Of a stretch of 5,681 nucleotides of DNA, positions 5,340 through 5,681 are shown piece after piece. Every line of letters begins with the position of its first letter. Positions within the stretch are counted from its first letter, which is position 1. The notes beneath the pieces were generated by a model. It was not told the origin of the DNA, made no database searches, and was given only the letters and a program-made list of their open reading frames with translations. The DNA is from an uncultured Phycisphaerae bacterium (GTDB lineage Bacteria; Planctomycetota; Phycisphaerae; Phycisphaerales; SM1A02): positions 1 through 5,681 of the forward strand of contig CALCOW010000476.1 in the NCBI GenBank assembly GCA_937899935.1, written 5' to 3'. Position numbers and translations under genes: made by a program.

Positions 5340-5681
5340 CAGATCCAAGAAGGCATCACCTTTGATGATGTCCTGCTGGTTCCCCAGCGGAGCGCCTATA
5401 CGCCTGATAGGGTCTCTACCGCCACGCGCCTGACGCGTCATATCTCACTGAACATTCCTTTGATCTCGGCCCCCATGGACACCGTCACCGAAGCCTCGCT
5501 GGCCATCGCCATCGCACAAGAGGGCGGAATTGGAATCGTGCACAAGAATATGTCGCCAGAGGCCCAGGCTGGTGAAGTGGCCAAGGTGAAGCGAAGTGAA
5601 AATGGTGTGATCACCGATCCCATTACATTGAGCCCTGAGGATACCGTGGCAAGGGCCTTGGCGCTAATGGAGCATGAGAAT
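5328..5681 (+). CDS. guaB: Inosine-5'-monophosphate dehydrogenase, N-terminal part (partial)
   Basis: The first 118 codons are present and the gene runs off the right edge. The family landmarks are clear: FDDVLLVP at 12-19, TRLTRHISLNIPLISAPMDT at 32-51 continuing VTEASLAIAIAQEGGIGIVH, KNM at 73-75, and VKRSENGVITDP at 87-98 leading into the start of the first CBS domain (about 99 onward). IMP dehydrogenase oxidises IMP to XMP with NAD+, the committed step of guanine nucleotide synthesis, in the cytoplasm. The catalytic cysteine loop and flap lie beyond the window. The ATG at 5328 places FDDVLL at the usual distance from the N-terminus, and no better start lies upstream in frame. No clear Shine-Dalgarno sequence precedes it. 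The gene is divergent from the pilus-like cluster, and a functional link to it is not expected. Confidence 0.95.
   Translation, partial: MELTQIQEGITFDDVLLVPQRSAYTPDRVSTATRLTRHISLNIPLISAPMDTVTEASLAIAIAQEGGIGIVHKNMSPEAQAGEVAKVKRSENGVITDPITLSPEDTVARALALMEHEN

Noticed and set aside
5438..5623. A minus-strand reading frame inside guaB
   Set aside because: It is a shadow of the clearly conserved IMP dehydrogenase coding sequence on the + strand.
1..5681. CRISPR arrays, tRNA or rRNA genes, insertion sequences, attachment sites
   Set aside because: No regularly spaced repeats, cloverleaf-like segments, transposase sequence or terminal repeats were seen; nearly all of the window is accounted for by coding sequence.

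Overview
The window holds two housekeeping genes at its edges, both on the + strand. At the left is the last part of accC (biotin carboxylase) and at the right is the first part of guaB (IMP dehydrogenase). Between them lies a compact four-gene cluster on the minus strand. Base composition looks balanced, around 50% GC by eye. The coding is dense and no mobile element, CRISPR array or RNA gene is visible. A lipoprotein signal together with type IV pilus/type II secretion ATPase relatives points to a diderm bacterium. A planctomycete (Phycisphaerae-like) source is my best guess from the overall style of the genes, but this is inference and is not proven by the sequence.

Layout from left to right: accC 3' end (2-166, +); four-base gap; putative lipoprotein (171-842, -); CvpA-like membrane protein with a long C-terminal extension (870-2258, -); GspE/PilB-fold protein with three predicted membrane segments (2277-3968, -); PilT/PilU-type ATPase (3982-5127, -); a 200-base divergent intergenic region with inverted repeats and a possible -35 box (5128-5327); guaB 5' end (5328-5681, +).

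The four minus-strand genes are separated by only 13, 18 and 27 bases and are probably one transcript starting in the 5128-5327 region. Read in transcription order, they encode a complete PilT/PilU-class hexameric ATPase; a membrane-tethered GspE/PilB relative; a four-helix membrane protein with a large soluble tail; and an envelope lipoprotein. No pilin, PilC, PilM/N/O or secretin gene is present.

The most notable observation concerns the GspE/PilB-like protein. It keeps the fold landmarks of its family, including the paired CxxC zinc motif, but has lost key residues in the Walker A, Asp box, Walker B and His box. It therefore looks like a membrane-bound pseudo-ATPase, encoded beside an intact PilT/PilU-like ATPase. 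The cluster may be an uncharacterised envelope machine, or an accessory to a type IV pilus encoded elsewhere. That functional reading is inference.
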